DNA from: Moritella sp. Urea-trap-13
GTDB taxonomy: Bacteria > Pseudomonadota > Gammaproteobacteria > Enterobacterales > Moritellaceae
Reading direction: 5' to 3'
DNA: 64,000 nucleotides
Assembly: GCF_002836355.1 (NCBI RefSeq)
Contig: NZ_PJCA01000031.1
Coordinates: 682,001 to 746,000, forward strand
Shown: positions 49,901 to 55,787 of the stretch, piece by piece
How positions within the stretch are numbered: the first letter of the stretch is position 1
Layout of the letters: the number at the start of each line of letters is the position of its first letter
Program-made: the position numbers and the translations under genes
The notes under the pieces: model-generated
What the model saw: the letters and a program-made list of their open reading frames with translations, nothing else
What the model was told of the DNA's origin: nothing
Databases searched by the model: none

Positions 49901-52658
49901 CAATGTGAGTAAACACATTCACTTCTGCGATCATCAGCGCTAGTGCATTACCATCGCCTATTTTGGTAAATACATTACCCAAACCGCCCATCAGTGCCCA
50001 AGAATAACCTTCACCGACATGCGTAAAGATATTGGCAGCACCGACCATAGCGGCAATGGCGGTTCCATCACCCACTTTAGTAAATACATTACCAACTGCG
50101 CCCATCACGCCGAGAGTCTGACCATTACCGATATGGGTTAATACGTTACCCAGACCAAGCATGATCCCGGTAGTATTACCGTCACCAACTTTAGTCAAAA
50201 CGTTAGCGCCACCAATCATTACACCAGTAGTGCTGCCATCACCGATATGGGTCAGAACATTACCTCCTCCAGCCATAACCGCAAGTGCATTACCCTTACC
50301 TTTTTTGGTCAACACATTTAAGCCGCCAAGCGCAACTGAAGTTGTATCAGAGGATTGCTCATCGCCACTAATGTGAGTAATGATGTTAGCGCCACCGATC
50401 ATACCGGAAGTCAAATCACCATCCCCAATTTTAGTAAGTACATTAGCACCACCAACTAAAACAGAGGTAATATCACCATCGCCTACTTGAGTCATCACAT
50501 TAAAACCACCAGCTGCAACCCATGTTCCGCTGCCATTACCGATTTGCGTATGCGTATTATAACCACCGAACATAACGACTCGGCTATCGCCATTGCCTTG
50601 CTGTACAGAAATATTACCGTAAGCAAGTAAATGAACTAGATATTCACCATCGCCAACACGAACCAGCACATTGACTAAACCGCCAGCCCAAACATCCATC
50701 TTACCTTGTTTACTTTGATGGACGAGTACATTACCTAGACCTGCACCATGAAACGTTAGATCGCCTTGTTGGCCGCTCTTAACAATCACATTTGCCGCAC
50801 CGACACCATTAAATTCGGTATTACCGAAGTCAGAGCTGTGGGTTATCACATTGGCAATACCTGCACCGTCAAAATACACGTTGCCACGCGTCACATTAGA
50901 CTTGATGACATTACCGCCACCTGCGCCAATAAAGCGTACATCTCCAGAACTCTCACCACTGTCTGTCGAAGCATCAATCAATGGTTTTTCACTATACTCC
51001 TCCATATCAGCGACTTGATCGGAAGTGACCCTCACAGAATCAACACGGTACTGCAGATCGCTGAGCGAATATCCAGCATGCCTATAGCCATTACCCGCAG
51101 AGATATCTTCGTTCGCAAGGTTCGCCGTATAGTCGCCGGTTTTATACCAAGGTGTTGCTCGGTATTTCAGTTCTCCGCTCTTTGGATCATTAGCCAGCTC
51201 TACCACCACTATTTTGGTGTATGGACCCTGTAATGAAGCATAAATATAAGTATTTGCTTTACTGTTGGACTTAACGGCCTGTACATCAATCTTCGTACCA
51301 ACAGTAGAAATAGAGGGGCCGCCCATTTTACTATCAGACAAGGTAACATCAGCTGCATCAATGGAAGTACCGCCTGCGTAAGTGATCCATTCGTATTCCG
51401 TCAGATTTTTTTCTATCGCGTGAACGGTTACCGATTGCTGATGCTCAACTTTCAGCTTAGAAAGGGTATAAGCACCGTTGATATTAAGGTTCACAAAACC
51501 GTTCGCAGATGAAATCTGTTGATCTGCTAAATTTGTTAAGTGATTGCCCTCTTTATACCAAGACGTTGCGTAGTAACCGAGCTTTCCGGTAATCGGGTCA
51601 TTATGCAATCTAACTTTACTAATTTTGGTATACGTAGAGTCGGCAAAAGCAAACAGGTAGGTGTTATCCTCTGTCGTTGATTTAACACCGCTTACGGCTT
51701 GGCTTTCTTGGATCCAGCGACCACCTAAATCCGCACTAGTTAGTACAATTTCATCGGCGTTAGCATTTTCTAAGCCTTCCCCTGCGAAATCATTTTTAAC
51801 GCCCTTACGGGTGATCTCATTATATGCACCAGCACCTGAGAAATTGATATTACCGTGAGCGACATCCGAATAAATACTGTTGTAACCACCGATCCCTTCA
51901 AAGCGAATATCACCTCGGGTTTCACTGTAGACATCATCAGCCTGACGGGTACGCTCGATACGGTTCGATGCACCAGCACCTTGTAAAGTAATATCACCCA
52001 CCTTGCCTTTACGCACTAGATGGTTATCGGCACCTGCACCTTTAAAAGAAATATTACCGGTTTCTACTCGCGAGCTGATGCTGTTTGCTGCACCGATCCC
52101 ATTAAAACTGACATCACCGCGAGAGCCTTGATAACGATTGAACCAGGTACGGTCCAGCTTATTACCGGCACCAGCGCCCGCGAAATACAGATTACCTTGA
52201 TTGGTTTCATGCCAAAGACTGTTATAACCACCAGCCCCCTCAAATGTGACATTACCGCTCAAACCCTTACGAGTCAGACCATTATAAGCGGCAATACCAC
52301 CATACTTAACATCGCCATGATTACCGGTATGGTCAATAGATACCCCACCAGCGGCTCCCGCAAAAGACACGTTACCATCGCCATTTTTATTTATGTCTGC
52401 ATAGCCTGCTGCACCATAAACACCTAGATTACCTGTAGTGTCTTCAACTTTTAGATAAGCAGCGCCTGCATATACGTTATCATTGCCGCTACCCGTATAC
52501 ACTGTGGCTCCGATAGAACCAACAGTGATAGTATCATCGCCCCCATAAGCCTTTATTTCTCCGCCAAATCCAATCGCAACAATGTTATTGTTACCATCAT
52601 CAGCAGAATAATTTCCCGTAAAGAAGTACTCAACACTTCTCCAAAATGGTTTACCCAT
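37923..52658 (-). CDS. rtxA: MARTX multifunctional autoprocessing toxin
   Basis: 4911 codons. Starts MGKPFWRSVEYFFTGNYSADDG, nearly invariant in Vibrio MARTX toxins. Order: A repeats (about 14-290, 570-660) with a duplicated non-repeat spacer, B repeats (about 660-1340), jelly-roll-like domain (1456-1590), Ala/Gln/Lys-rich coiled stretch (1597-1870), unknown effector (about 1905-2420), RID, ABH, RRSP, CPD, C repeats (about 4543-4771), secretion signal. The repeat arms form a pore delivering the central effectors into host cells; CPD then releases them on binding inositol hexakisphosphate. All catalytic residues are present and the frame is intact, so the toxin looks functional. RtxC should acylate it and RtxB/D/E export it. 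Confidence 0.97.
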   Translation of the reverse strand: MGKPFWRSVEYFFTGNYSADDGNNNIVAIGFGGEIKAYGGDDTITVGSIGATVYTGSGNDNVYAGAAYLKVEDTTGNLGVYGAAGYADINKNGDGNVSFAGAAGGVSIDHTGNHGDVKYGGIAAYNGLTRKGLSGNVTFEGAGGYNSLWHETNQGNLYFAGAGAGNKLDRTWFNRYQGSRGDVSFNGIGAANSISSRVETGNISFKGAGADNHLVRKGKVGDITLQGAGASNRIERTRQADDVYSETRGDIRFEGIGGYNSIYSDVAHGNINFSGAGAYNEITRKGVKNDFAGEGLENANADEIVLTSADLGGRWIQESQAVSGVKSTTEDNTYLFAFADSTYTKISKVRLHNDPITGKLGYYATSWYKEGNHLTNLADQQISSANGFVNLNINGAYTLSKLKVEHQQSVTVHAIEKNLTEYEWITYAGGTSIDAADVTLSDSKMGGPSISTVGTKIDVQAVKSNSKANTYIYASLQGPYTKIVVVELANDPKSGELKYRATPWYKTGDYTANLANEDISAGNGYRHAGYSLSDLQYRVDSVRVTSDQVADMEEYSEKPLIDASTDSGESSGDVRFIGAGGGNVIKSNVTRGNVYFDGAGIANVITHSSDFGNTEFNGVGAANVIVKSGQQGDLTFHGAGLGNVLVHQSKQGKMDVWAGGLVNVLVRVGDGEYLVHLLAYGNISVQQGNGDSRVVMFGGYNTHTQIGNGSGTWVAAGGFNVMTQVGDGDITSVLVGGANVLTKIGDGDLTSGMIGGANIITHISGDEQSSDTTSVALGGLNVLTKKGKGNALAVMAGGGNVLTHIGDGSTTGVMIGGANVLTKVGDGNTTGIMLGLGNVLTHIGNGQTLGVMGAVGNVFTKVGDGTAIAAMVGAANIFTHVGEGYSWALMGGLGNVFTKIGDGNALALMIAEVNVFTHIGNGTTVALMLAKGNIATKVGNGMTMAAMVGNANIFTHVGDGDTFAAMIGQANILTKVGNDLTAALMVGQANVYTHVGDGTSIGILAGEANIMTKVGDGTTLAAMFGKANIMTHVGDGLSGVLALGQANIVTKVGDGFMGVVAAAKANVVTHVGDGTTAAVMLGEGNILTKVGDGTTVGLLISKIGNIMTHVGDGMTIGVAKGKANIITKVGDGLGLNVAWGEANILTHVGDGDRYNFAKGKANIITKVGNGQEVSVVHGKANIITHVGNGDDYTGAWGEANIITKIGDGRNVVLAKGKANIVTQIGDGDSFNALWSKGNIVTKVGDGMQVTAAKGKANIVTTIGNGLSVTATYGDLNINTKVGDGISVNVAWGKYNINTKVGDGLNVAVMKGKANANIQVGDGLGINASYAQNNVAIKIGNGDFYSLSVASSNTKSNKLSSLFDNIKQTVLGMAGSQGINFLVQGDDASTSASRKGRGAIATPEITKLNGFQMEEIAEVGSELGDSMSGGVTDVETPDVAAMKSELNVDEDAQSTENPNLIANGDFEQGAQGWLSTNGIEASYSGSVYGVDNTGHGAIVNELASNVNTTIYQDIQSLESGEVLLLSFDFVQRAGLSAGHGMQVLWNGSIVFSASGDESTWQQQTLQLTAQTGNNRIEFKGTGESNGLGYILDNVVAKSEKIAATSAVSDNAQQNKAAANAQNDKEKAEADAQRLQQEKDQQLAAVSGSQKQLEATDQNALKTNGQAEREALAVEQRDITKELTDLTQGLDALDGQDNYQGESGDSWRDNFAGGILDNVQSKLDDAKSNSNEQLDKAAQQNIQNQQDTQAAVAKSESGVAKGEENQANAKHDINDAKANANSRQDEALVNQQDALQAKTNANADSNQAQQRGEQDSSAAQNKSSQAQADAKGTKQDEDDKPDRNGASGSGLSGKAYEAQAAAENTSHVDAHSEVAADGRYSEGLTEQELEALEGAKEAVNRLQINTGIRPNNTGSAVTEMFTHTGSRDVTVETVVGDRGHITRETIDYAKVNLDGLSGEQDNQRLQQSRSKVVPEFNSHFDTTSIGIENELSGLVVVLPKNSTQKFGYVHDAEGNPLFMLTKDMNQGGYSNPAGISDIKDVSNWQTHTIELVTYPSETSDKKAVESRKEAMLWLAKEFTSHINDSNHKSLSNIVSQDNRFTLVISNSNHLVAAGNGTALEAHGQTIGMTPSGQQATMAVNAKAFGMSSSPELKLLESASWYKSGLQDEFSEIANNVTLDDPMTAKNVFAYLTSIYSKTADLAKEYGLYINDWDPVAEGFTPNAQGLTDPKVKNAWEILPRTRPAKMLDLLSKQDSMYVRQQISAKLKSTHSDTLAKNVFEYFQYGGEVAGHAINNATTGSAQSPEPAILFEFRAVPNELSDYVPKTQSTAKLDVKVLDQFDSINRRAIIAKVNELVNGNDDFDIWYQAYRESEGLPPVKNPQRSASANHKAEWVRSQVPEQWTIITTQHVSDDAHSKAGVPLGTTTMPTEELESLGSGDNKEVTLDTESVSQDKPKTELMSVADLLEAAYVKGKIRGESYQKVIDALAHYHADSGENVDSELDAMVNLRQQVEGYLLGHPDSGRVPALNVLLSQVSQNIEVDDNTVYQDAFSKLYAQLDNANVNDSKHLYIDVNGGFVTKGKENITDAEKLASGKLAADKLKVTVAKEYGQAVADAVFNDLHKNDLAKDSKGVDVAGLKKIHRAIEQQISPVSATLFIWKPSDHSSLGHAAMQIGQGRVQVDAQDAPDFNQKNYVSWWPLGSKSSKISDIFNIATSEHPDLKIRKSDFSQPAHQNDTLEHDMVSEENDNFGMEDGDRKLERFIEKLNIAKGIDAQFKDISEAFTMVALMNPDMLETSGIPEHVSRRFVDEWNDTSYDMMDVAKRFAEELQKQAQASSDTVLMEKRIGNVVRQFADRALEDINNFKTQEADLGRVFRINLEGLDVAAMQAEWNTISNDPDTRYQLLTKNCSTTVAKVLKAGGADKLIGHTWTPNVGVWTPTALFNYGQALQEAQLEIAAKKQSRHSIDDFDALSGKDNVLESVVMENDGKPPREKTSLSPLTRFFNNELYGSKDARRKIGDITQTLLDHAVTDGKSDKVTLKGESGRLSGYYHHGNTLEDTVQAQDASQKVVLFVHGSGSSAEEQASAIRQHYQKQGIDMLAVNMRGYGASDGGPNEKGLYQDARTMFSYLVNDKSIDPSNIIIHGYSLGGPIAADLARFAAQNNQAVSGLLLDRPMPSMTKAITAHEVVNPAGIVGALSKIVNGQFSVEKNLKGLPKETPIMLLTDNEGLGNEGEKLRAKLAADGYQISGENTFYGHEASNRLMSQYAKEIVSGLFDAKPQTVEELESLGNKAKHSADLSEVFTKDQLKKNAKVFAKPIGVSYQRILDQVGLVHRTTGRDQIAASFELNKQIDAYVEANPASGRNQAFNQLKGQITNALFNGDIQVAKEGISEIAQTRPELAARIYIIAQEEANGKNLGLTDLMVRWAKEDPYLSAKNGYQGDIPSDLGFEAKFHVELGSQYADFKQTLEKAQAEGLLTKAVIDESTKTVHLGYTYQELQDQTGTESVQMAAYFLKEAAKKSDPTSAGSAEMILLNKFADKNYIAELERQRMDQIESIYRSSHDTDIAGWDKRYSGTALNELNSQLGAATSVEAQLALLLEKRNGLLIGESHGSDVNGLRFVNEQMDALKAQGVSVIGLEHLRADLAQPLIDSYLSSGDMSSELRIMLKTKHLDISLFENARAKGLRIVALDANSTTRPTIQGTEHGLMYRAGAANNVAVDTLSGLPTGEKFVAIYGNAHLQSHKGIEGFVPGITHRLDLPGLKISETNQFKAQADDLSQRVIYGDVLNKAKIEFTNSLNSDDGKVQKNNVESWDKVTVTPQNDGGDTRFDGQLIIQTENDPTAAKAAANLAGKHPDSSVVVQLDADGKYRVVYGDPSQLSGKLRWQIVGHGRDTSDNNNTRLSGYSANELAANLVQFSDDFSQAKKINSKPEYISIVGCSLISTDKQKGFAKTFITAMAESDIRTDVSARSSEVAIDSTGHKHTRDADDQWAKKLVDNKVVLSWNDQGDVTVREETVRNTIAEGDIDLSRVGLNENDGVTRGAIADNDDVFTAPEKRKDKIETSSSNKSDNKVSYSGNIQVNVGDGEFTALNWGTSNVGIKVGTGGFKSLAFGDNNVMVHIGNGDSKHSVDMGGYQALEGAQMFIGNRNVSFNMGRSNDLIVMMDKSIPTPPLVNPFDGAARISGVLQSISASGKDQDWLAAQGSQWTLSGVSKYVKDMSGLDQTSSVDYTTLVNLDSQHERSSRGLKSDTEATLNKKYNEWLGGNKSSDSSKMSRSDKLRQKNEELAFNLAVGGRGADIQVTTGNWNFMFGDNIQSILDTNLGSLFGLMTQQFSATGKAGTTFTYNPQDLPRQLQNKLLGKLAGVGADTTLADIFAVDYTADGQIVARNGEAVDGVAILTEMVEVVAEFGGEQLKSFIDPSTLLDSLKSSLDMGKDGLNSFVESHGLKDKAPEELENKATVSVNAETDSQAKAVTTDEVAGKEERPFGFNALNLPNLFATIFSADKQSEMKSLVTNLKGNLTADLLNMKEATFDFLRNSGHLQGDGDVNVSLGNYNFNWGGDGKDLGAYLGDNNNFWGGRGDDVYYATGTSNIFTGGEGNDMGVLMGRENTMFGGDGDDTAVVAGRINHVFMGDGNDQAFVFGEGGTIESGSGRDYVVTSGNYNSVQAGDGQDYVVTIGNNNQIDLGNGDDFSNVFGNYNRIDGKAGNDVIKLMGYHAVIDAGADDDHLIAASISKFSEIDGGEGNDLLVLGGYSNNFQGGAGIDSFMVNVNVIDNQVTDISADDFIVFNNVNWSDLWLQRSGEDLQIKINRKADYTSAQAKFESLGLVTFTDYFADNRAKLVISMDAKQESGERDYTALSNGAVDNLVQAMSGFEPSAGDAGFMDQLDNGAKHNIALAWGNVNKGTGNIA
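38345..39030 (-). repeat. MARTX C repeats (calcium-binding RTX type)
   Basis: Repeats of about 18-20 residues with GGxGND-like turns (GGRGDDVYY, GGEGNDMGV, GGDGDDTAV, GDGNDQAF). They should bind calcium and fold after export; the last 150 residues carry the type I secretion signal. Confidence 0.85.
40560..41300 (-). other. MARTX cysteine protease domain (CPD)
   Basis: Catalytic His3889 (QIVGHGRD) and Cys3938 (SIVGCSLIS), 49 residues apart, the same distance as His3519/Cys3568 recalled for V. cholerae. CPD cuts after leucines between effector domains once inositol hexakisphosphate is bound in the host cytosol. Confidence 0.92.
41300..42818 (-). other. MARTX RRSP effector (Ras/Rap1-specific endopeptidase)
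   Basis: A four-helix membrane-localising domain (residues about 3290-3380) is followed by C2A and the catalytic C2B. Glu3608 and His3610 (LLIGESHGSD), Glu3638 (GLEHL) and His3738 (YGNAHL) keep the spacing 0, +2, +30, +130 recalled for E3900/H3902/E3930/H4030 of V. vulnificus RRSP. It should cut Ras and Rap1 in Switch I. Confidence 0.9.
42834..43691 (-). other. MARTX alpha/beta hydrolase effector (ABH)
   Basis: Ser3145 in IHGYSLGGP is the nucleophile, with oxyanion region VLFVHGSGSSAEEQ and likely His3255 (YGHEASNRL). Known ABH domains are phospholipase A1 enzymes acting on phosphatidylinositol 3-phosphate and block autophagy and endosome trafficking. Confidence 0.9.
43764..45359 (-). other. 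MARTX Rho-inactivation domain (RID)
   Basis: A membrane-localising helical bundle (about 2455-2536) precedes the catalytic part. His2667 (SLGHAAMQIG) and Cys2907 (TKNCSTTVAKV) are 240 residues apart, equal to H2782/C3022 recalled for V. cholerae. RID N-epsilon-acylates Rho-family GTPases. Confidence 0.92.
45399..46946 (-). other. MARTX first-position effector, function unknown (DUF1-like position)
   Basis: About 515 residues (1905-2420) between the coiled stretch and RID. It lacks ACD (actin cross-linking), ExoY or MCF motifs. Its segments TTSIGIENELSG (near 1983), THTIELVTYP (near 2044) and PAILFEFRAVPN (near 2304) are ordered like the conserved strands of amidoligase or glutamate-cysteine-ligase-fold enzymes. 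That reading is mine and tentative; it may be the DUF1 domain of V. vulnificus MARTX. Confidence 0.5.
48640..50680 (-). repeat. MARTX B repeats
   Basis: About 35 tandem units of 19-20 residues with the core GNVLTHIGDG or ANIITKVGDG alternating threonine-lysine and threonine-histidine versions, encoded by diverged roughly 57-60-base DNA units. They form part of the pore or translocation arm. Confidence 0.9.
50690..52620 (-). repeat. MARTX A repeats with duplicated spacer
   Basis: Units like GNVSFAGAAGGVSIDHTG and GDIRFEGIGGYNSI run from 52620 to about 51800 and from about 50950 to 50690. The spacer between them holds two diverged copies of a module with NTYxxA...YTKI...L.NDP.xGxLxYxxxxWYK.G (about 51680-51430 and 51290-51010). 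Confidence 0.85.
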
Positions 52659-52680
52659 AGCAAATCTCTTTAATGTTTAT

Positions 52681-53142
52681 TTAAATAGAAAACCACTGCA
52701 CACTTCGAGTGCAGAGATTGGTTTGTGTATCTAACTTACCGCGGACAGTACACACTTTTTGTCCTTTCCACGGCAAGAACACACGACGACGAAGATCGTT
52801 TATAATCTTGCGTCCATGACCGAATGGCGCAATCATTTCTGGGATATAGATATGCTCGCCAGAATTCCAATCCGAAGGCAAGAGATCTCTTGAACCAGAA
52901 AGTAGCTCATCTCTATTTTTCTCAGATAAAAACGCCCAATTACAAAAAGCAATTGGGCGGCCTTGGTCATCTTCGTAATAGCAAAATTGATTCAATTCAA
53001 AAGCCGGCATAATACGTTGTTGCCATTCAGCAACAACGTAAAAGCGGTGCAAAGGAGAGTGCTGGCTAAGTACCATCACCCCACCAATCATTGACTGTAT
53101 TTTTGAATAATCAAGCTTTGCTGGTTGATAGTTAATCTTCAT
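52681..53142 (-). CDS. rtxC: Toxin-activating lysine acyltransferase RtxC
   Basis: 153 codons; AAGGGG precedes the ATG. HlyC family: LSQHSPLHRFYV holds the catalytic His32, with the partner Asp/His region IPEMIAPFGHGRKIINDLRRRVFL and the late LDTQTN. It transfers acyl chains from acyl-ACP to lysines of the toxin. It lies between rtxH and rtxA, 22 bases before the toxin start. Confidence 0.93.
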   Translation of the reverse strand: MKINYQPAKLDYSKIQSMIGGVMVLSQHSPLHRFYVVAEWQQRIMPAFELNQFCYYEDDQGRPIAFCNWAFLSEKNRDELLSGSRDLLPSDWNSGEHIYIPEMIAPFGHGRKIINDLRRRVFLPWKGQKVCTVRGKLDTQTNLCTRSVQWFSI

Positions 53143-53159
53143 ATATCAACCCCTTAATG

Positions 53160-53504
53160 TTATTTTTTGCTGCGCGCAATTGGCTTTTTTGGTGCTGCTG
53201 ACACGGTTACAGGTTTAGAAGCAGGTTGTTCTTGCGTCGGCTCTGCGGGTAAAAAACCAGCCGCAACTAGCTTGTCAAATTCAGCTGCCATACGCGGATC
53301 CTCAAGCATGTTTTTAACCATAGAAACCATATACATAAAGCCAGAAGCTGGCATATGTACCACTTGTTTCAATTCCAGATCAGTATCATTCTCAGCCATC
53401 ACACCATTGGACATATTTTGTTGATTCTGTCCAACGAAATACAATGAAAAAATACCTTTATTGTAATTAACACTTGATACTGTTTGTACGAAGTTCTCAG
53501 TCAT
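53160..53504 (-). CDS. rtxH: RtxH, conserved protein of the MARTX operon
   Basis: 114 codons. TVSSVNYNKGIFSLYFVGQNQQNMSNGVM and VVHMPASGFMYMVSMVKNML match the small conserved gene found ahead of rtxC in Vibrio rtx loci. Its function is unknown; it might help toxin stability or activation. The Lys/Pro/Ala-rich tail is likely disordered. It follows rtxE by 84 bases on the same strand, unlike the divergent layout in V. cholerae. Confidence 0.88.
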   Translation of the reverse strand: MTENFVQTVSSVNYNKGIFSLYFVGQNQQNMSNGVMAENDTDLELKQVVHMPASGFMYMVSMVKNMLEDPRMAAEFDKLVAAGFLPAEPTQEQPASKPVTVSAAPKKPIARSKK

Positions 53505-53588
53505 AAATTTACTCTCTTTTTAAAATTAAAAATTACCGCGGACTACTTTTTGAAGTCAGTCATTGGCATACTTACAGCCTATAAAAGG

Positions 53589-55787
53589 CTACGATGCTAC
53601 TTGCAGATTCCACAGATTGGCGTAGGTGCCATCCTGATCAAGTAGCTGCTGGTGCGTTCCTTGCTCCACTATCTCTCCTTTATCTATTACCAGTATTCGG
53701 TCCGCATAGCGCAGTGTATTCAGACGGTGAGCAATACTGATCACGGTACGCCCTTGGGAAATAGCGTCCATATTTGCCATCACCGCAGCTTCAGACTCGT
53801 AATCTAAAGCGCTAGTTGCTTCATCAAGCAGTAAAATACCAGGATTTGTAAGCAGCGCTCGAGCCAGTGCAACCCGTTGACGTTGCCCGCCAGATAAACG
53901 ACCGCCTTTTTCCCCTACTTGTGCGTCAAAGCCTTCTGGCTGTTCGCGAATAAACTCATCGGCGCCAGCCAGTGTGGCAGCCTGCAGAACTTGTGCATCG
54001 CTGGCTAAGGGACAGCAAAGGCGGATGTTTTCAGCAATAGTGCCGGAAAAAAGCAGGCTCTCTTGTAACACCACGCTCATATTACAGCGCAGTGCCACGG
54101 GATCGGCAATCGCTAAATCGATACCATCAACCAGCACCTGTCCGTGCTGAGGAATATAGAGACGTTGCAACAATCGGGTCAGCGTTGACTTACCAGAACC
54201 CGAGGGTCCGGTAATGCCGATAAACTCACCGGGTTTAATATCAAGATTAAGGTTGCGTAACACTTCCTGACCGTCAGCATGATAACGAAATCGCACACCA
54301 CTGAATCTCACGCCACCAGCCAGCTTAGGTACAGATGCTAGACCGCCACTGCCTTGCTCCGTATCTTCATCAAGAATGTCACCAATACGGCGCAGTGAAA
54401 TCAAAGTATGTTGAAAGTCCTGCCAGATCTGGGCAAGGCGTAGGATCGGCTGTGTCACATTGCCTGCCAACATATTGAATGCAACAAGTTCTCCAGGCGT
54501 TAATAAGCCTTGCATCACTAGCGTAACGCCCCACCACAACACTAATGCCGAGGTCAATTTTTGAATCAAGCCAATTCCTTGCCCCGCCAATATTCCGATC
54601 ACTTTGGCGCGAAAAGAAGCGCGTACGAAACTGGCTAATTGACGCTCCCATTGGCGTGAAAAAGCCGATTCGGTAGCCGTCGTTTTGATGGTTTCAATAC
54701 CGGTAACCGATTCAATCAAAAAGGCGGTATTATCTGCACTTAATTCATATTCTCTTGTTACCCTAGCGCGAAGTGCCGGCCCGACAAGCAGCCAAAAAAT
54801 AAAATACAGCACCAAAGAGCCGATAACGAGCCAAGTTAGCTTAGCGGCATACGTAAACATGACAGCTAAAAACAGCCCAACAAAGGCTAAATCCAATACC
54901 ATGCTCAATGCGGAACCCGTTAAAAACTGACGGATTTGACTCATTTCCCGAACTCGCGCAATAATTTCACCCGTCTGACGTTGCTGAAAATAATTAAGCG
55001 GTAAAGTAATCAGATGCTGGTAAAGCCGACTGGATAATTCAGAATTAGTCTTACTGGCTAGATTGGCAAACAGCCAAGCACGAAGAAAACCGTAAACAGG
55101 TTCAAATACTGCCAGTACCAGCATCGCAATTCCGAGCACCTGTAAACTGGAAAGGCTACGGCTGACCAGCACTTTATCAATAACATTTTGAAACAATAAC
55201 GGCGTCACCAAGGCTATTAACTGCAGCATTAAAGACACCAACAGCACATAGCGGAACTGCGAAGCATGCTTACGAATAGACGGCACAAACCAAGCAAAAC
55301 CAAATTTTGTTTTTTTAGGAATATCCAACGCTTCCGCCAGCAGTATTAACTCTCCCAGCCAGCACTCATTGAACTCCTGCCGTGAATACTCACAACGATC
55401 GGCTTGGCCCGGTATAAATACCGTAAGCGTATCGCCCTCAACCCGTTCCAATACCATCCAACCTTGCGTTGTCAGCATTAATGCTGGTAAAGGTAACGCA
55501 GATAGTCGGTCTATAGTCGAGTTTGTTTGACGAGCCCGTAATCCCAGCCAAAGTGCACAACGACATAAATCGATACTGTCTGCGACCCCTTCCCTACGTC
55601 CCAGTTGATGAGTCAATTGCCCAACATCCACAGATAATTTAAAGTGACCAGCGGCTCTACTTAGCGCAACCAGACCAGGATCTTCGACAGCATCGTTAGC
55701 TGGCATATGGTATGCAGCAGCATTTTGTACAGGTGTATGGTCTACAGGTGTATCCGCTACTGGCACCAATGTTTCGATAGCAGCCAT
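53589..55787 (-). CDS. rtxE: Type I secretion ABC transporter RtxE (second ATPase)
   Basis: 732 codons. A 20-150 residue C39-like domain lacking a protease Cys/His pair (AVEDPGLVALSRAAGHFKLSVDVGQL) is followed by six membrane segments and an ABC domain with Walker A GPSGSGKST, LSGGQRQR, Walker B ILLLDEATSALD and H-loop AHRLN. MARTX toxins use two different ATPases. I assigned E by operon order (B-D-E), so the B/E names could be swapped. Its start overlaps the rtxD stop by one base. Confidence 0.85.
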   Translation of the reverse strand: MAAIETLVPVADTPVDHTPVQNAAAYHMPANDAVEDPGLVALSRAAGHFKLSVDVGQLTHQLGRREGVADSIDLCRCALWLGLRARQTNSTIDRLSALPLPALMLTTQGWMVLERVEGDTLTVFIPGQADRCEYSRQEFNECWLGELILLAEALDIPKKTKFGFAWFVPSIRKHASQFRYVLLVSLMLQLIALVTPLLFQNVIDKVLVSRSLSSLQVLGIAMLVLAVFEPVYGFLRAWLFANLASKTNSELSSRLYQHLITLPLNYFQQRQTGEIIARVREMSQIRQFLTGSALSMVLDLAFVGLFLAVMFTYAAKLTWLVIGSLVLYFIFWLLVGPALRARVTREYELSADNTAFLIESVTGIETIKTTATESAFSRQWERQLASFVRASFRAKVIGILAGQGIGLIQKLTSALVLWWGVTLVMQGLLTPGELVAFNMLAGNVTQPILRLAQIWQDFQHTLISLRRIGDILDEDTEQGSGGLASVPKLAGGVRFSGVRFRYHADGQEVLRNLNLDIKPGEFIGITGPSGSGKSTLTRLLQRLYIPQHGQVLVDGIDLAIADPVALRCNMSVVLQESLLFSGTIAENIRLCCPLASDAQVLQAATLAGADEFIREQPEGFDAQVGEKGGRLSGGQRQRVALARALLTNPGILLLDEATSALDYESEAAVMANMDAISQGRTVISIAHRLNTLRYADRILVIDKGEIVEQGTHQQLLDQDGTYANLWNLQVAS

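Noticed and set aside
48640-50680. Regular roughly 57-60-base periodicity that could be taken for a CRISPR or satellite array
   Set aside because: It lies inside the intact rtxA frame and encodes diverged B repeats; there are no identical repeats with unique spacers.
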